Assembly: GCF_000373585.1 (NCBI RefSeq)
Contig: NZ_KB891962.1
Location: forward strand, 62,001-126,000
Length of the DNA stretch: 64,000 bases
Reading direction: 5' to 3'
From: Streptomyces sp. MspMP-M5
GTDB taxonomy: Bacteria; Actinomycetota; Actinomycetes; Streptomycetales; Streptomycetaceae
The position numbers and the translations under genes are program-made. This document shows positions 1 to 8,083 of the stretch, piece by piece; the stretch's first letter is position 1, and each line of letters begins with the position of its first letter. The notes below the pieces were generated by a model, which did no database searches, was not told where the DNA came from, and was given only the letters and a program-made list of their open reading frames with translations.

Positions 1-697
1 TGATCGCCGCGGTCACCAGGTTGTCCTGGCCGAACTTCTCCCGGACCGCCTTGAGCACGTCGGTGAAGGCGTCCTTGCCGCTGGTGTCGCAGGTCAGACC
101 ACAGGCGTTGGGGTACTCCCAGTCGATGTCGATACCGTCGAAGACATCCGCCCAGCGCTTGTCCTTGACCAGGTCGTAGCAGGACTGGGCGAACGCCGCG
201 GGGTTCTTGGCGGCCTCGCTGAAGCCGCCCGACCAGGTCCAGCCGCCGAACGACCACAGCACCTTGAGGCCGGGGTGCAGCTTCTTGAGCTTGCGCAGCT
301 GGTTGAAGTTGCCGCGCAGTCCGTTCGGGTCGTCCCAGGTGTCGGCCTTGCCGTCGACGCTCTGGTCGGCGGTGAACGCCTTGTCGTAGTCGGCGTAGGA
401 GTCGCCGATGGCGCACTTGCCGCCCTGGACGTTGCCGAAGGCGTAGTTGATGTGCGTCAGCCTGTCCGCCGAGCCGGAGGTCTCGACGTTCTTGACCTGG
501 TAGTTGCGGTCGTAGATCCCCCAGTCGGTGAAGTACCCGACGACCTTGTCGCCGGCCGCCGCGGGGTGGGCGCCGGTGGGGGACGGGTGGGCGGAGGCGG
601 AGCCGGCGAACAGCGTGCCGGCCAGGGCTGCGGTACACAGCGCGGTCGCGGTGGCGATCAGCTTCCGTGGCGCGCACATCCGATGCGCTCTGAGCAT
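1..697 (-). CDS. Secreted GH18 chitinase (3' part outside window)
   Basis: Extracellular family 18 chitinase, hydrolysing chitin to N-acetylglucosamine oligomers. The visible 232 residues start with an export signal (basic MLRAHRMCAPRK, then a hydrophobic stretch ending ASA around residue 36). The catalytic barrel follows: VVGYFTDWGIY at the first strand, LKVLWSFGGWTWSGGF, and the family signature FDGIDIDWEYP with the acid/base Glu near residue 195. The start ATG at 697 is preceded by GAGGAG at normal spacing. No binding module is visible between signal and catalytic domain; one could lie in the missing C-terminus. Chitin-responsive control is suggested by the sites at 792-833. The family call is secure; substrate preference is inferred. 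Confidence 0.93.
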   Translation of the reverse strand, partial: MLRAHRMCAPRKLIATATALCTAALAGTLFAGSASAHPSPTGAHPAAAGDKVVGYFTDWGIYDRNYQVKNVETSGSADRLTHINYAFGNVQGGKCAIGDSYADYDKAFTADQSVDGKADTWDDPNGLRGNFNQLRKLKKLHPGLKVLWSFGGWTWSGGFSEAAKNPAAFAQSCYDLVKDKRWADVFDGIDIDWEYPNACGLTCDTSGKDAFTDVLKAVREKFGQDNLVTAAI

Positions 698-791
698 GTC
701 TTCTCCTCGGAGGGGGGCGAGGGCGGAGCATGGGGGCGTTCCGGCCGGCATGCCTGCCGATTTGGCATGAACGCGCAGAACGTTGCTGGAG

Positions 792-833
792 AAGGTAGAA
801 GGACTAGACCAGTGAGTCAATGGTTCGGACCAA
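792..833 (-). promoter_or_regulatory. Chitinase promoter with two DasR-like repeats
   Basis: Reading the minus strand, TTGACT (820-815), a 17-base spacer and TACCTT (797-792) form a good vegetative promoter for the chitinase, leaving a leader of about 90 bases. The spacer contains ACTGGTCTAGTCC (813-801), and just upstream lies TTGGTCCGAACCA (833-821). These resemble the direct repeats described in Streptomyces chitinase promoters and the DasR box (ACTGGTCTAGACCACT). The rest of 698-1061 shows no gene. Confidence 0.75.
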
Positions 834-1061
834 TTTGCCGGCGGGGACTCCCGGCTCGCCAAACCGCCCGGAACTGCCCGGAGATCGATGATCGACCCGT
901 GACGCCGGGCCGCCGATCGGGCATACTCCTACCGCCACAGCCGCAGGTCATCGCCTTCCGCGACCCGGAACGCAATCATCGGCGAGGCACGACGGAAACC
1001 GGCGCCGCCGCCTACCCCTGCGCGCGTCGCCGCAGCGCCCGAAAGGGAGGAGAGCGCCGCC

Positions 1062-2234
1062 ATGACCGAGTACGTTCCCCCGCCGGTGGACCGCAGGCTG
1101 CCCACAGAGGAAGCCCGCGACCTGATGGCCCTGGTACGGGAGCTCGCCGAGCGCGAGATCCGGCCAACCGCCGCCGAGGAAGAGGAAGCCGGCCGTTTCC
1201 CGCGCGCCCTGTTCACCCTGCTCTCCGAATCCGGCCTGCTCTCGCTGCCCTACGCCGAGGAGTTCGGCGGCGGCGACCAGCCCTACGAGGTCTACCTCCA
1301 GGTACTGGAGGAGCTCGCGGCCGCCCGGCTCACCGTCGGCCTCGGCGTCAGCGTGCACACGCTCGCCTGCCACGCGCTCGCCGGATTCGGCACCAAGGAG
1401 CAGCGCGCCGAGCACCTGCCGGCCATGCTCGGCGGCGGCCTGCTCGGCGCCTACTGCCTGTCCGAACCGTCCGCCGGCTCCGACGCCGCCTCCCTGACCA
1501 CCCGCGCCACCCGCGAGGGCGACATCTGGACGCTGGAGGGGACCAAGGCGTGGACCACCCACGGCGGGGTGGCCGACTTCTACACCGTGCTGGCCCGCAC
1601 CGGCGACACCGGCCCGCACGGCATCACCGCCTTCCTGGTGCCCGGTGACGCCGAGGGCCTCACGGCCGCCAGGCCCGAGCGCAAGATGGGCATGAAGGGC
1701 TCGCCCACCGCGCAGCTGCACTTCGACCGCGTCCGGGTCCCCGACTCCCGCCGGATCGGCGACGAGGGTCAGGGCTTCACCATCGCGCTCTCCGCCCTGG
1801 ACTCCGGCCGCCTCGGCATCGCCGCCTGCGCCGTCGGCGTCGCCCAGGCGGCGCTGGACGAGGCGCTCATCTACACCGCCGACCGCCGCCAGTTCGGCCG
1901 CCCGATCGTCGACTTCCAGGGCCTGCGGTTCATGCTCGCGGACATGGCGACCCAGGTGGAGGCGGGCCGCGCGCTGTACCTCAGTGCTGCCCGGCTGCGC
2001 GACGCCGGACTGCCGTTCTCCAAGGAGGCGGCGATGGCCAAGCTCTTCTGTACGGACACCGCGATGAAGGTCACCACCGACGCCGTCCAGCTCCTCGGCG
2101 GCTACGGCTACACCCTCGACTTCCCGGCCGAGCGCTATATGCGCGAGGCCAAGGTCCTCCAGATCGTCGAGGGCACCAACCAGATCCAGCGGATGGTGAT
2201 CGCCCGGCACCTGGCCGGCCCCGAGTCGCACTGA
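1062..2234 (+). CDS. Acyl-CoA dehydrogenase
   Basis: FAD-dependent acyl-CoA dehydrogenase of 390 residues, the usual length, expected to put an alpha,beta double bond into an acyl-CoA in the cytoplasm. Visible family landmarks are the flavin/substrate motif CLSEPSAGSDAASL near residue 140, the middle-domain MGMKGSPTAQLHFD, and the C-terminal GGYGYTLDFPAERYMREAK followed by EGTNQIQ, where the catalytic Glu region lies. GGGAGG precedes the ATG at good spacing. It is followed by its own terminator, so it is probably monocistronic, although the next two genes are of types often found near acyl-CoA dehydrogenases. The chain length or branched substrate cannot be told from sequence. Confidence 0.93.
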   Translation: MTEYVPPPVDRRLPTEEARDLMALVRELAEREIRPTAAEEEEAGRFPRALFTLLSESGLLSLPYAEEFGGGDQPYEVYLQVLEELAAARLTVGLGVSVHTLACHALAGFGTKEQRAEHLPAMLGGGLLGAYCLSEPSAGSDAASLTTRATREGDIWTLEGTKAWTTHGGVADFYTVLARTGDTGPHGITAFLVPGDAEGLTAARPERKMGMKGSPTAQLHFDRVRVPDSRRIGDEGQGFTIALSALDSGRLGIAACAVGVAQAALDEALIYTADRRQFGRPIVDFQGLRFMLADMATQVEAGRALYLSAARLRDAGLPFSKEAAMAKLFCTDTAMKVTTDAVQLLGGYGYTLDFPAERYMREAKVLQIVEGTNQIQRMVIARHLAGPESH

Positions 2235-2242
2235 GCCGCCAC

Positions 2243-2272
2243 CGGGGCGGGGCCGGACGGCGCCCCGCCCCG
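2243..2272 (+). terminator. Terminator after the acyl-CoA dehydrogenase
   Basis: A perfect 10-bp stem (CGGGGCGGGG at 2243-2252 pairing with CCCCGCCCCG at 2263-2272) with a 10-base loop begins nine bases after the stop codon. There is no T tract, as is common for Streptomyces terminators. Confidence 0.7.
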
Positions 2273-2340
2273 TGGGTCCGCCCACGCGCGCTCTCGCGAT
2301 CCTCCGGAGTGCGGCCGCACGGTGGCCGCCCGACGCGATC

Positions 2341-2353
2341 TGACGTACCGTCA
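2341..2353. promoter_or_regulatory. Palindrome TGACGTACCGTCA upstream of the lipocalin-like gene
   Basis: A 5-3-5 inverted repeat, TGACG-tac-CGTCA, lies 52 bases upstream of the GTG at 2406. Its centre TACCGT could serve as a -10 element, so a TetR- or GntR-type repressor site overlapping the promoter is plausible. No regulator gene lies next to it, so the factor is unknown. Confidence 0.35.
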
Positions 2354-2405
2354 ATTCCACGCGATTCCCGGGGGATCCGCCGTCCGACCGCGCCCAGGAG
2401 GGCCC

Positions 2406-3560
2406 GTGACCGACCGTCCGATCGCGCTCGACGAATACCCGATCCACCAGGCCCCGCTCTCCATGCGGCAGGTGGCCACCGGCGACCGCAACGCCTACGA
2501 CCGCTGCATCTTCCACGTCCTGGACCACAGCGGCCGCGCCCTGCTCATCGCCGGCCTCGGCGTGTACCCCAACACCGGCGTCATCGACGCCTATGCCACC
2601 CTCCGCCTCGGCGACCGGCTGCACGCCGTCCGGGCCTCCGACGCCCTCACCGACGACCGTCTGGCGCTCACCGTCGGCCCGCTCACGATCACCGTCGAGG
2701 AACCGCTGCACCGCCTCCGGCTCACCTGCGACCCCGACCCCTCCGATCCGGACGGCCTCTCCTACGACCTGACCTGGACCGCGTCCTTCCCCGCCGTCTG
2801 GGAGCCGCACCACACCCAGCACCGCGGCGGCCGGCTGGTCCTGGAGGGCCGCCGCTTCGTCCAGGCCGGCACCTGCACCGGCACGATCCACGCGGCCGGC
2901 GAGCGGCTCACCGTCACCGCGGGGGAGTGGACCGGCACCCGGGACCGCAGCTGGGGCGTGCGCCCGATACCCGGCGAGGACGGCGGCCGGGCCGCCGCCG
3001 AGGCGCCCACCGAGGGGTTCCACTGGATCTGGTGCCCGGTCCGCTTCGACGACCGGTTCGTCATGGTCATCGTCCAGGAGGACGCCGACGGCCACCGCAC
3101 CCTCAACGAGGCGCTGCTCGTCCGCGACGGCGTCCCCGACCGTCAACTCGGCTGGCCCTACGCCGACATCAGCTACCGCCCCGGCACCCGCCACCCCGAA
3201 CGCGCCGTCCTCCACCTCACCGACCCCGCCCGCAAGCCCCTCGAACTCACCGCGGAGATCCTCACCTCCTCGCCGCTCGCCCTCGGCGCCGGCTATCCCC
3301 CCGCCGACGACTGGCAGCACGGCACCTGGCAGGGGCGCGGCTGGACCGACCGCCGGGTCTACGACCTCACCGACCCGGCCACCCACCCCCGTGCCGCCTA
3401 CGGCGTCACCGACCACGCCGCCCGCTTCACCCTCGACGGCCGCACCGGCCACGGCATCTTCGAGCACGGCAGCTTCGGCCGCCACGACCCCAGCGGCTTC
3501 ACCGGCTACGACTCCGTCGCGCCCGACCGCACCCGGCGCCCGGGGGAGGCGGCCCGATGA
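2406..3560 (+). CDS. Lipocalin-like (AttH/CrtC-type) protein of unknown substrate
   Basis: A 384-residue cytoplasmic protein without signal peptide or membrane segments. The beta-rich pattern and the motif WTGTRDRSWGVRP near residue 185 resemble the two-lipocalin AttH/CrtC (hydroxyneurosporene hydratase-like) fold; I recognise the fold by motif only and no reaction is established. The GTG start at 2406 is chosen over an upstream ATG because AGGAGG sits just before it. The stop overlaps the next gene's ATG (ATGA), so it is translationally coupled to a small-molecule kinase. In actinobacteria such pairs often accompany acyl-CoA or terpenoid catabolism genes, which fits the neighbouring acyl-CoA dehydrogenase, but a role is inference. 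Confidence 0.7.
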   Translation: MTDRPIALDEYPIHQAPLSMRQVATGDRNAYDRCIFHVLDHSGRALLIAGLGVYPNTGVIDAYATLRLGDRLHAVRASDALTDDRLALTVGPLTITVEEPLHRLRLTCDPDPSDPDGLSYDLTWTASFPAVWEPHHTQHRGGRLVLEGRRFVQAGTCTGTIHAAGERLTVTAGEWTGTRDRSWGVRPIPGEDGGRAAAEAPTEGFHWIWCPVRFDDRFVMVIVQEDADGHRTLNEALLVRDGVPDRQLGWPYADISYRPGTRHPERAVLHLTDPARKPLELTAEILTSSPLALGAGYPPADDWQHGTWQGRGWTDRRVYDLTDPATHPRAAYGVTDHAARFTLDGRTGHGIFEHGSFGRHDPSGFTGYDSVAPDRTRRPGEAAR

Positions 3561-4723
3561 GCACCGCACCCCGCCCCCGCCCCACCGCCCTCCCCCACGC
3601 CCGGCTTCACTCGCGCGGGGGCACCCCCGTCCCGGAGGACCTCACCCGGCGGCTCACCGCCTGGCTCGCCCCCCGGCTCCCGGGCGCCCGCGTCACCGGG
3701 GTCACCGTGCCCGCCTCCAACGGCATGTCCAGCGAGACCCTGCTCTTCGACCTCGACCACCCGGGACCGGGCTCCCCAGGGCTCCCGGCCGCGCCCGAGC
3801 AGGCAGCGGTCCCCGGCTCCTGCGTCCTCCGGCTCGCCGCCGACCCCGCGGCGTACACCATCTTCCCGCGCTACGACATGCCCCGGCAGTACCGCACCAT
3901 GCGCCTGGTCGCCGACCGCACCGACCTGCCGGTGCCCCGAACCCTCTGGCTGGAGGAGGACCCCGCGCACCTCGGCGCGCCGTTCTTCGTCATGGCCCGC
4001 GCCGCCGGCCGCGTACCGCCCGACGTCATGCCCTACACCTACGAGGGGAACTGGCTGCACGACGCGACCGACGCCGAACGCGACCGGCTGGAAGCCGCCA
4101 GCGTCTCCGTCCTCGCCCGCCTGCACGACCAACTCCCGGCGGAATCAGCGGAGTTCCTGGCGTTCCCCGGAACCGGCAGTCCGCTGCGGCGCCACGTCGA
4201 CGCCCAACACGCCTACTACACCTGGGTCGTCGACGGCCTCCCGCGCTCCCCGCTCATCGAGCGCGGCTTCGCCTGGCTCGCCGACCACTGGCCCGAGGAC
4301 ACCGGCGGCACCGTACTGAGCTGGGGTGACGCCCGGATCGGCAACATCGTCTACGACGGTTTCGAACCGGCCGCGATCCTCGACTGGGAGATGGCCGCCC
4401 CGGGCCCCCGCGAACTCGACCTGGGCTGGATGATCTACCTCCACCGCTTCTTCCAGGACCTCACGGAAAGCAGCGGCCAGCGCGGCCTGCCCGACCTCCT
4501 GCGCCGCGACCGCGTCGAGAGCCGCTACGCCGCACTGACCGGGCACCGGCCGCGCGCCATGGAGTTCTACACCCTCTACGCGGCCCTGCGGCACGCCATC
4601 GTCATGCTCAGAGTGGCCTACCGCCAGGTCCACTTCGACGAAGGGCCGGTGCCGGACGACCCCGACGGGCTGATCCTGCACCGGGACACCCTGGAGGCGA
4701 TGCTCGCCGGCCACTACTGGTGA
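3557..4723 (+). CDS. Aminoglycoside-phosphotransferase-like small-molecule kinase
   Basis: A 388-residue protein kinase-like fold enzyme of the APH/ACAD10-11 type, expected to phosphorylate a hydroxylated small molecule with ATP. The N-lobe has ASNGMSSETLLFDL (nucleotide-binding loop) and the C-lobe has the catalytic loop LSWGDARIGNIVYDG near residue 255, in which Trp replaces the usual His of the HGD motif as in many actinobacterial relatives, then ILDWEMAAPGPRELDLGW supplying the metal-binding Asp. It starts inside the previous stop (ATGA overlap) and forms a two-gene unit with it. Antibiotic resistance is unlikely from this context; a role in activating a hydroxy-acyl substrate for the acyl-CoA pathway is more likely but unproven. 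Confidence 0.85.
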   Translation: MSTAPRPRPTALPHARLHSRGGTPVPEDLTRRLTAWLAPRLPGARVTGVTVPASNGMSSETLLFDLDHPGPGSPGLPAAPEQAAVPGSCVLRLAADPAAYTIFPRYDMPRQYRTMRLVADRTDLPVPRTLWLEEDPAHLGAPFFVMARAAGRVPPDVMPYTYEGNWLHDATDAERDRLEAASVSVLARLHDQLPAESAEFLAFPGTGSPLRRHVDAQHAYYTWVVDGLPRSPLIERGFAWLADHWPEDTGGTVLSWGDARIGNIVYDGFEPAAILDWEMAAPGPRELDLGWMIYLHRFFQDLTESSGQRGLPDLLRRDRVESRYAALTGHRPRAMEFYTLYAALRHAIVMLRVAYRQVHFDEGPVPDDPDGLILHRDTLEAMLAGHYW

Positions 4724-4744
4724 GCCGCGGCCGGCCCGCGGGCG

Positions 4745-5161
4745 TCAGACCCGGCGTCGCGCGCGCGGCACCCGGGCCGACCGCTCACCCGGCCCGCCGG
4801 GGTGCGAGAACGGCTGACGGCGCCAGTCCAGGCCCTCGGGCAGCGTCAGCAGGACGGCCGCGTCCTGCTCCTGAGCGTCCCTCATGTCGTCGGTGTCCGC
4901 GGCGTCCGCCGCCGGCCGGCCGGAGCCCTGGCACACCGTCAACGCGAACGGGTCCCAGGGCGAGGGGCACAGCGCGTGCTCCGGGAGGGTGTCCTCGTCC
5001 GCCAGCAGCGCGATCGGCTGCCCGCAGTCCGGGCAGGTCACACGGTAGATCTCATAGGTGTCGAAGGGATCGTCCGCACCGTCCTCGACCGGGAAACCGA
5101 AACTGTCGCCCTCCTGGGCGCCGACGTCGGCCGCGGCGGAGTCCTGCTTCAGGCGTCGCAT
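4745..5161 (-). CDS. Conserved small zinc-ribbon-like protein
   Basis: A hypothetical protein of 138 residues. The middle carries a CPDCGQPIALL knuckle and two further Cys (HALCPSPW, LTVCQGSG), so it may bind one zinc through four Cys. Acidic stretches flank the knuckle and the tail is Arg/Pro-rich. The ATG at 5161 is preferred because GAGGGGG lies nine bases before it; an ATG at 5170 would overlap that site. It is convergent with the preceding kinase gene. I know of no function; proteins of this look are common in Streptomyces and lack signal peptides. Confidence 0.7.
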   Translation of the reverse strand: MRRLKQDSAAADVGAQEGDSFGFPVEDGADDPFDTYEIYRVTCPDCGQPIALLADEDTLPEHALCPSPWDPFALTVCQGSGRPAADAADTDDMRDAQEQDAAVLLTLPEGLDWRRQPFSHPGGPGERSARVPRARRRV

Positions 5162-5370
5162 GATGTCCATCCCCCTCGGGTGGGCCACTCGGACCGCTGC
5201 TTCGTTCGTGTGACCGGCGGTCTCGGCCAACACCAGCAATGCCCTTCATGCCGGGCGCATAATCGCCGGCGCCGTGCGGAGCCCGCGCCACGGGTGTGGC
5301 GTTCCTCACACGGGGCGCTGCTCGGGCGTCCGCGGTATGCCGCGCGCTGCGCGCACGCGCCCGCGCACAG

Positions 5371-5376
5371 TAGGTT
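5371..5376 (+). promoter_or_regulatory. -10 element of a leaderless transcript (Lrp gene)
   Basis: TAGGTT ends six bases before the GTG at 5383 and no Shine-Dalgarno sequence is present, the pattern of Streptomyces leaderless mRNAs. The 12 bases TAGGTTGAACGG are almost repeated (TAGGCTGAACGG) before the acetyltransferase start at 22781. Confidence 0.65.
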
Positions 5377-5382
5377 GAACGG

Positions 5383-5823
5383 GTGGAGGAGTTGGACCGA
5401 CAAATCGTGGATCTGCTCGTCAAGGACGGGCGGATGAGCTACACCGACCTGGGCAAGGCCACCGGCCTGTCCACCTCGGCGGTGCACCAGCGGGTGCGCC
5501 GCCTGGAGCAGCGCGGGGTCATCCGCGGCTATGCCGCCATCGTCGACCCCGAGGCCGTGGGGCTGCCGCTGACCGCCTTCATCTCGGTCAAACCCTTCGA
5601 CCCCAGTGCCCCCGACGACATCGCCGACCGGCTCGCCGAGGTCCCCGAGCTGGAGGCGTGCCACAGCGTCGCCGGCGACGAGAACTACATCCTCAAGGTC
5701 CGGGTCGCCACCCCGCTGGAGCTGGAGCACCTGCTCACCCGCATCCGCAGCCTGGCCGGCGTCTCCACCCGTACGACGGTGGTCCTCTCCACCCCCTACG
5801 AGGCCCGCCCGCCGCGCATCTGA
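5383..5823 (+). CDS. Lrp/AsnC-family transcriptional regulator
   Basis: A 146-residue feast/famine regulator. The N-terminal winged helix (residues 1-50) includes MSYTDLGKATGLSTSAVHQR, the recognition helix region, and the C-terminal RAM effector domain (residues 65-140) has the typical ACHSVAGDENYILKVRV strand pair. It would bind DNA as an oligomer and respond to an amino acid or related ligand. It lies 61 bases upstream of a co-directional amidohydrolase gene, a possible target. The GTG start fits a leaderless transcript and the usual N-terminus (EELDRQIVDLL). The ligand is not predictable. Confidence 0.93.
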   Translation: MEELDRQIVDLLVKDGRMSYTDLGKATGLSTSAVHQRVRRLEQRGVIRGYAAIVDPEAVGLPLTAFISVKPFDPSAPDDIADRLAEVPELEACHSVAGDENYILKVRVATPLELEHLLTRIRSLAGVSTRTTVVLSTPYEARPPRI

Positions 5824-5884
5824 CCCGGCCGGGAAGCGACCCCCGGGCGCCGGGCGCCTCCGCGCAGGGGCGAAACTGTCCGGT

Positions 5885-7534
5885 ATGAGCGAGCGCAACC
5901 CGGACAGTTCCGAGCAGCACCCCTCCCGCACCGTCCTCCTGCGGGGCGGTGAGGTGCACAGCCCCGCCGACCCCTTCGCCACCGCGATGGTCGTCGAGGG
6001 CGACCGGATCGCCTGGGTGGGAGAGGAGGGCGCCGCCGACTCCTTCGCCGACGGCGTCGACGAGATCGTCCACCTCGACGGCGCACTGGTCACCCCGGCG
6101 TTCACGGACGCACATGTGCACACCACGGCCACCGGGCTCGCCCTCACCGGCCTGGACCTCTCCGGCGCCGCCACCCTCGCCGACGCGCTCGACCGGATCC
6201 GCACCCACGCCGCCGGCCGCCCCGCCGGGAGCGTGCTGCTCGGCCACGGCTGGGACGCCAGCGCCTGGCCCGAGGGCCGCCCGCCGTCCCGCGTCGAACT
6301 GGACGCGGCCGCCGGCGGCCGCCCCCTCTACCTCACCCGCGTCGACGTGCACTCCGCGGTCGTCACCACCGCCCTGCTCGACCTGGTCCCGGGCATCCGC
6401 GACCGGTCCGGCTTCCACCCCGACGCACCCCTGACCGGCGACGCCCACCACGCCGTACGGGCCGCCGCGCACGCCACCGTCACCTCCGCCCAGCGCGCCG
6501 AGGCCCAGGCCGCCGCGCTGGCCCGGGCGGCCTCGCTCGGCATCGGCACCGTCCACGAGTGCGCCGGCCCGGAGATCTCCAGCGAGGACGATTTCACCGC
6601 GCTGCTCGCCCGCGCCGCCGAGGGCACCGGCCCCCGCGTCGTCGGCTACTGGGCCGAACTCATCGCATCCGCAAAGGAAGCCGACCGGATCCGCGAGCTC
6701 GGCGCCCACGGCGCCGCCGGCGACCTCTTCGCCGACGGCTCCCTCGGCTCGCACACCGCCCACCTGCACGCCCCCTACGCCGACGCCGACCACACCGGCG
6801 CCGCGCACCTCGACGCCGACGCCATCGCCGCCCATGTCGCCGCCTGCACCGAGGCCGGCATCCAGGCCGGCTTCCACGCCATCGGCGACGCCGCCCTGAC
6901 CGCCGTCACGGACGGCGTCCGGGCCGCCGCCGAACGGCTCGGCACGGCCCGCGTCCGCGCCGCCCGGCACCGCGTCGAGCACGCCGAAATGCTCACCGAC
7001 GCCACCGTCGCCGCCTTCGCCGGCCTGGCCCTGACCGCCTCTGTGCAGCCCGCCTTCGACGCGGCCTGGGGCGGCCCGGACGGCATGTACGCCACCCGCC
7101 TCGGCGCCGAACGGGCCGCCGGCCTCAACCCCTACGCCGCGCTGCTCAAGGCCGGTGTCCCGCTCGCCCTCGGCTCCGACAGCCCGGTCACCCCGCTCGA
7201 CCCCTGGGGCACCGTGCGGGCCGCCGTGTTCCACCGCACCCGCGCCCACGGCATCTCCGCCCGCGCCGCCTTCACCGCCCACACCCGCGGCGGCTGGCGC
7301 GCCATCGGCCGCGACGACGCCGGCGTCCTGGTGCCCGGCGCCCCCGCCGACTACGCGGTCTGGCGGACCGGCGACCTGGTCGTCCAGGCACCCGACGAGC
7401 GCGTCGAGCGCTGGTCCACCGACCCCCGCTCCGGCACCCCCGGCCTGCCCGATCTCACCCCCGGCAACGACCTCCCGCAGTGCCTGCGCACGGTGGTCGG
7501 CGGCCGGACGGTTTTCGACCGGCCGATCGAGTGA
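5885..7534 (+). CDS. Metal-dependent amidohydrolase (YtcJ-like)
   Basis: A 549-residue cytoplasmic hydrolase of the Amidohydro_3 type. The N-terminal beta-sandwich (residues 15-70) leads into PAFTDAHVHTTATG with the metal-binding HxH; later metal-site features are GFHAIGDAAL, HRVEHAEM and the terminal SDSPVTPLDPW. These enzymes cleave cyclic or linear amides and imines; the substrate is unknown. The ATG at 5885 has no clear ribosome-binding site, but GAAACT ends seven bases before it, allowing a leaderless start. An upstream in-frame extension overlaps the lrp gene and is unlikely. Its position behind lrp suggests use of a nitrogen compound. Confidence 0.88.
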   Translation: MSERNPDSSEQHPSRTVLLRGGEVHSPADPFATAMVVEGDRIAWVGEEGAADSFADGVDEIVHLDGALVTPAFTDAHVHTTATGLALTGLDLSGAATLADALDRIRTHAAGRPAGSVLLGHGWDASAWPEGRPPSRVELDAAAGGRPLYLTRVDVHSAVVTTALLDLVPGIRDRSGFHPDAPLTGDAHHAVRAAAHATVTSAQRAEAQAAALARAASLGIGTVHECAGPEISSEDDFTALLARAAEGTGPRVVGYWAELIASAKEADRIRELGAHGAAGDLFADGSLGSHTAHLHAPYADADHTGAAHLDADAIAAHVAACTEAGIQAGFHAIGDAALTAVTDGVRAAAERLGTARVRAARHRVEHAEMLTDATVAAFAGLALTASVQPAFDAAWGGPDGMYATRLGAERAAGLNPYAALLKAGVPLALGSDSPVTPLDPWGTVRAAVFHRTRAHGISARAAFTAHTRGGWRAIGRDDAGVLVPGAPADYAVWRTGDLVVQAPDERVERWSTDPRSGTPGLPDLTPGNDLPQCLRTVVGGRTVFDRPIE

Positions 7535-7644
7535 CATCGCAGGTGCCGGTGGTGCCGGGCACGGTGCCCGAACCTGCCTGCCCCACCTGGGAAGGCTCGG
7601 CACTGACCTGGGACGACGCGAAAACGACGCAGGCGGAGCGACTG

Positions 7645-7675
7645 TTGACAGCAGGCGCCGGTCGGCCGGTAGGTT
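7645..7675 (+). promoter_or_regulatory. Possible promoter in the 549-bp gap before lnt
   Basis: TTGACA (7645-7650) and TAGGTT (7670-7675) are separated by 19 bases, slightly long. It would give a leader of about 400 bases before lnt at 8084. A second possible -10, TACGGT, lies at 8039-8044 next to the palindrome GTCAGCTGAC (8043-8052) and is better placed for lnt. I see no convincing gene in 7535-8083. Confidence 0.45.
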
Positions 7676-8083
7676 CGGCCGAGTCCACCACAGGACGTCC
7701 GACCGGGAGACCTCCGCGCAGCCGTCGAACGCAGCTGGGCCATGGGGCGGCGAGCCATCCGGCACACCGCCACTGGGAGCCAGGTCCAGTGCCAGGGCGA
7801 TGGCGAGGTCGGTCGGCAGGTGCGACCCGGGTGGGGCCCGGCGCTCAGTAGACAACGGCTCTCGGTCGACCCGCAGCCAGCGGGCCCCAGGCCGGCCCGA
7901 AGGGCGCCGGGCCCTGATCCGCACCTTGCGAACCCTCTCCGGCGCCGCTCCGCTTCGCCCCGCCTGCTCCTCGTCCGCTCTCCGCAGCGGTCCGTGCACG
8001 GCCCCGCACCCCGCCCCCGCACCCCCGGCCCTCCGATGTACGGTCAGCTGACAACCGGACGACCTGCAGGAAGGCCCGCGACC

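Noticed and set aside
275-1648. Long plus-strand ORF over the chitinase and acyl-CoA dehydrogenase genes
   Set aside because: It is the out-of-frame shadow of two well-supported genes and has an Arg/Pro/Gly-rich composition.
7742-8083. N-terminal extension of Lnt from an upstream ATG
   Set aside because: The extension is Arg/Pro-rich without membrane or signal features, and AGGAAGG precedes the GTG at 8084.
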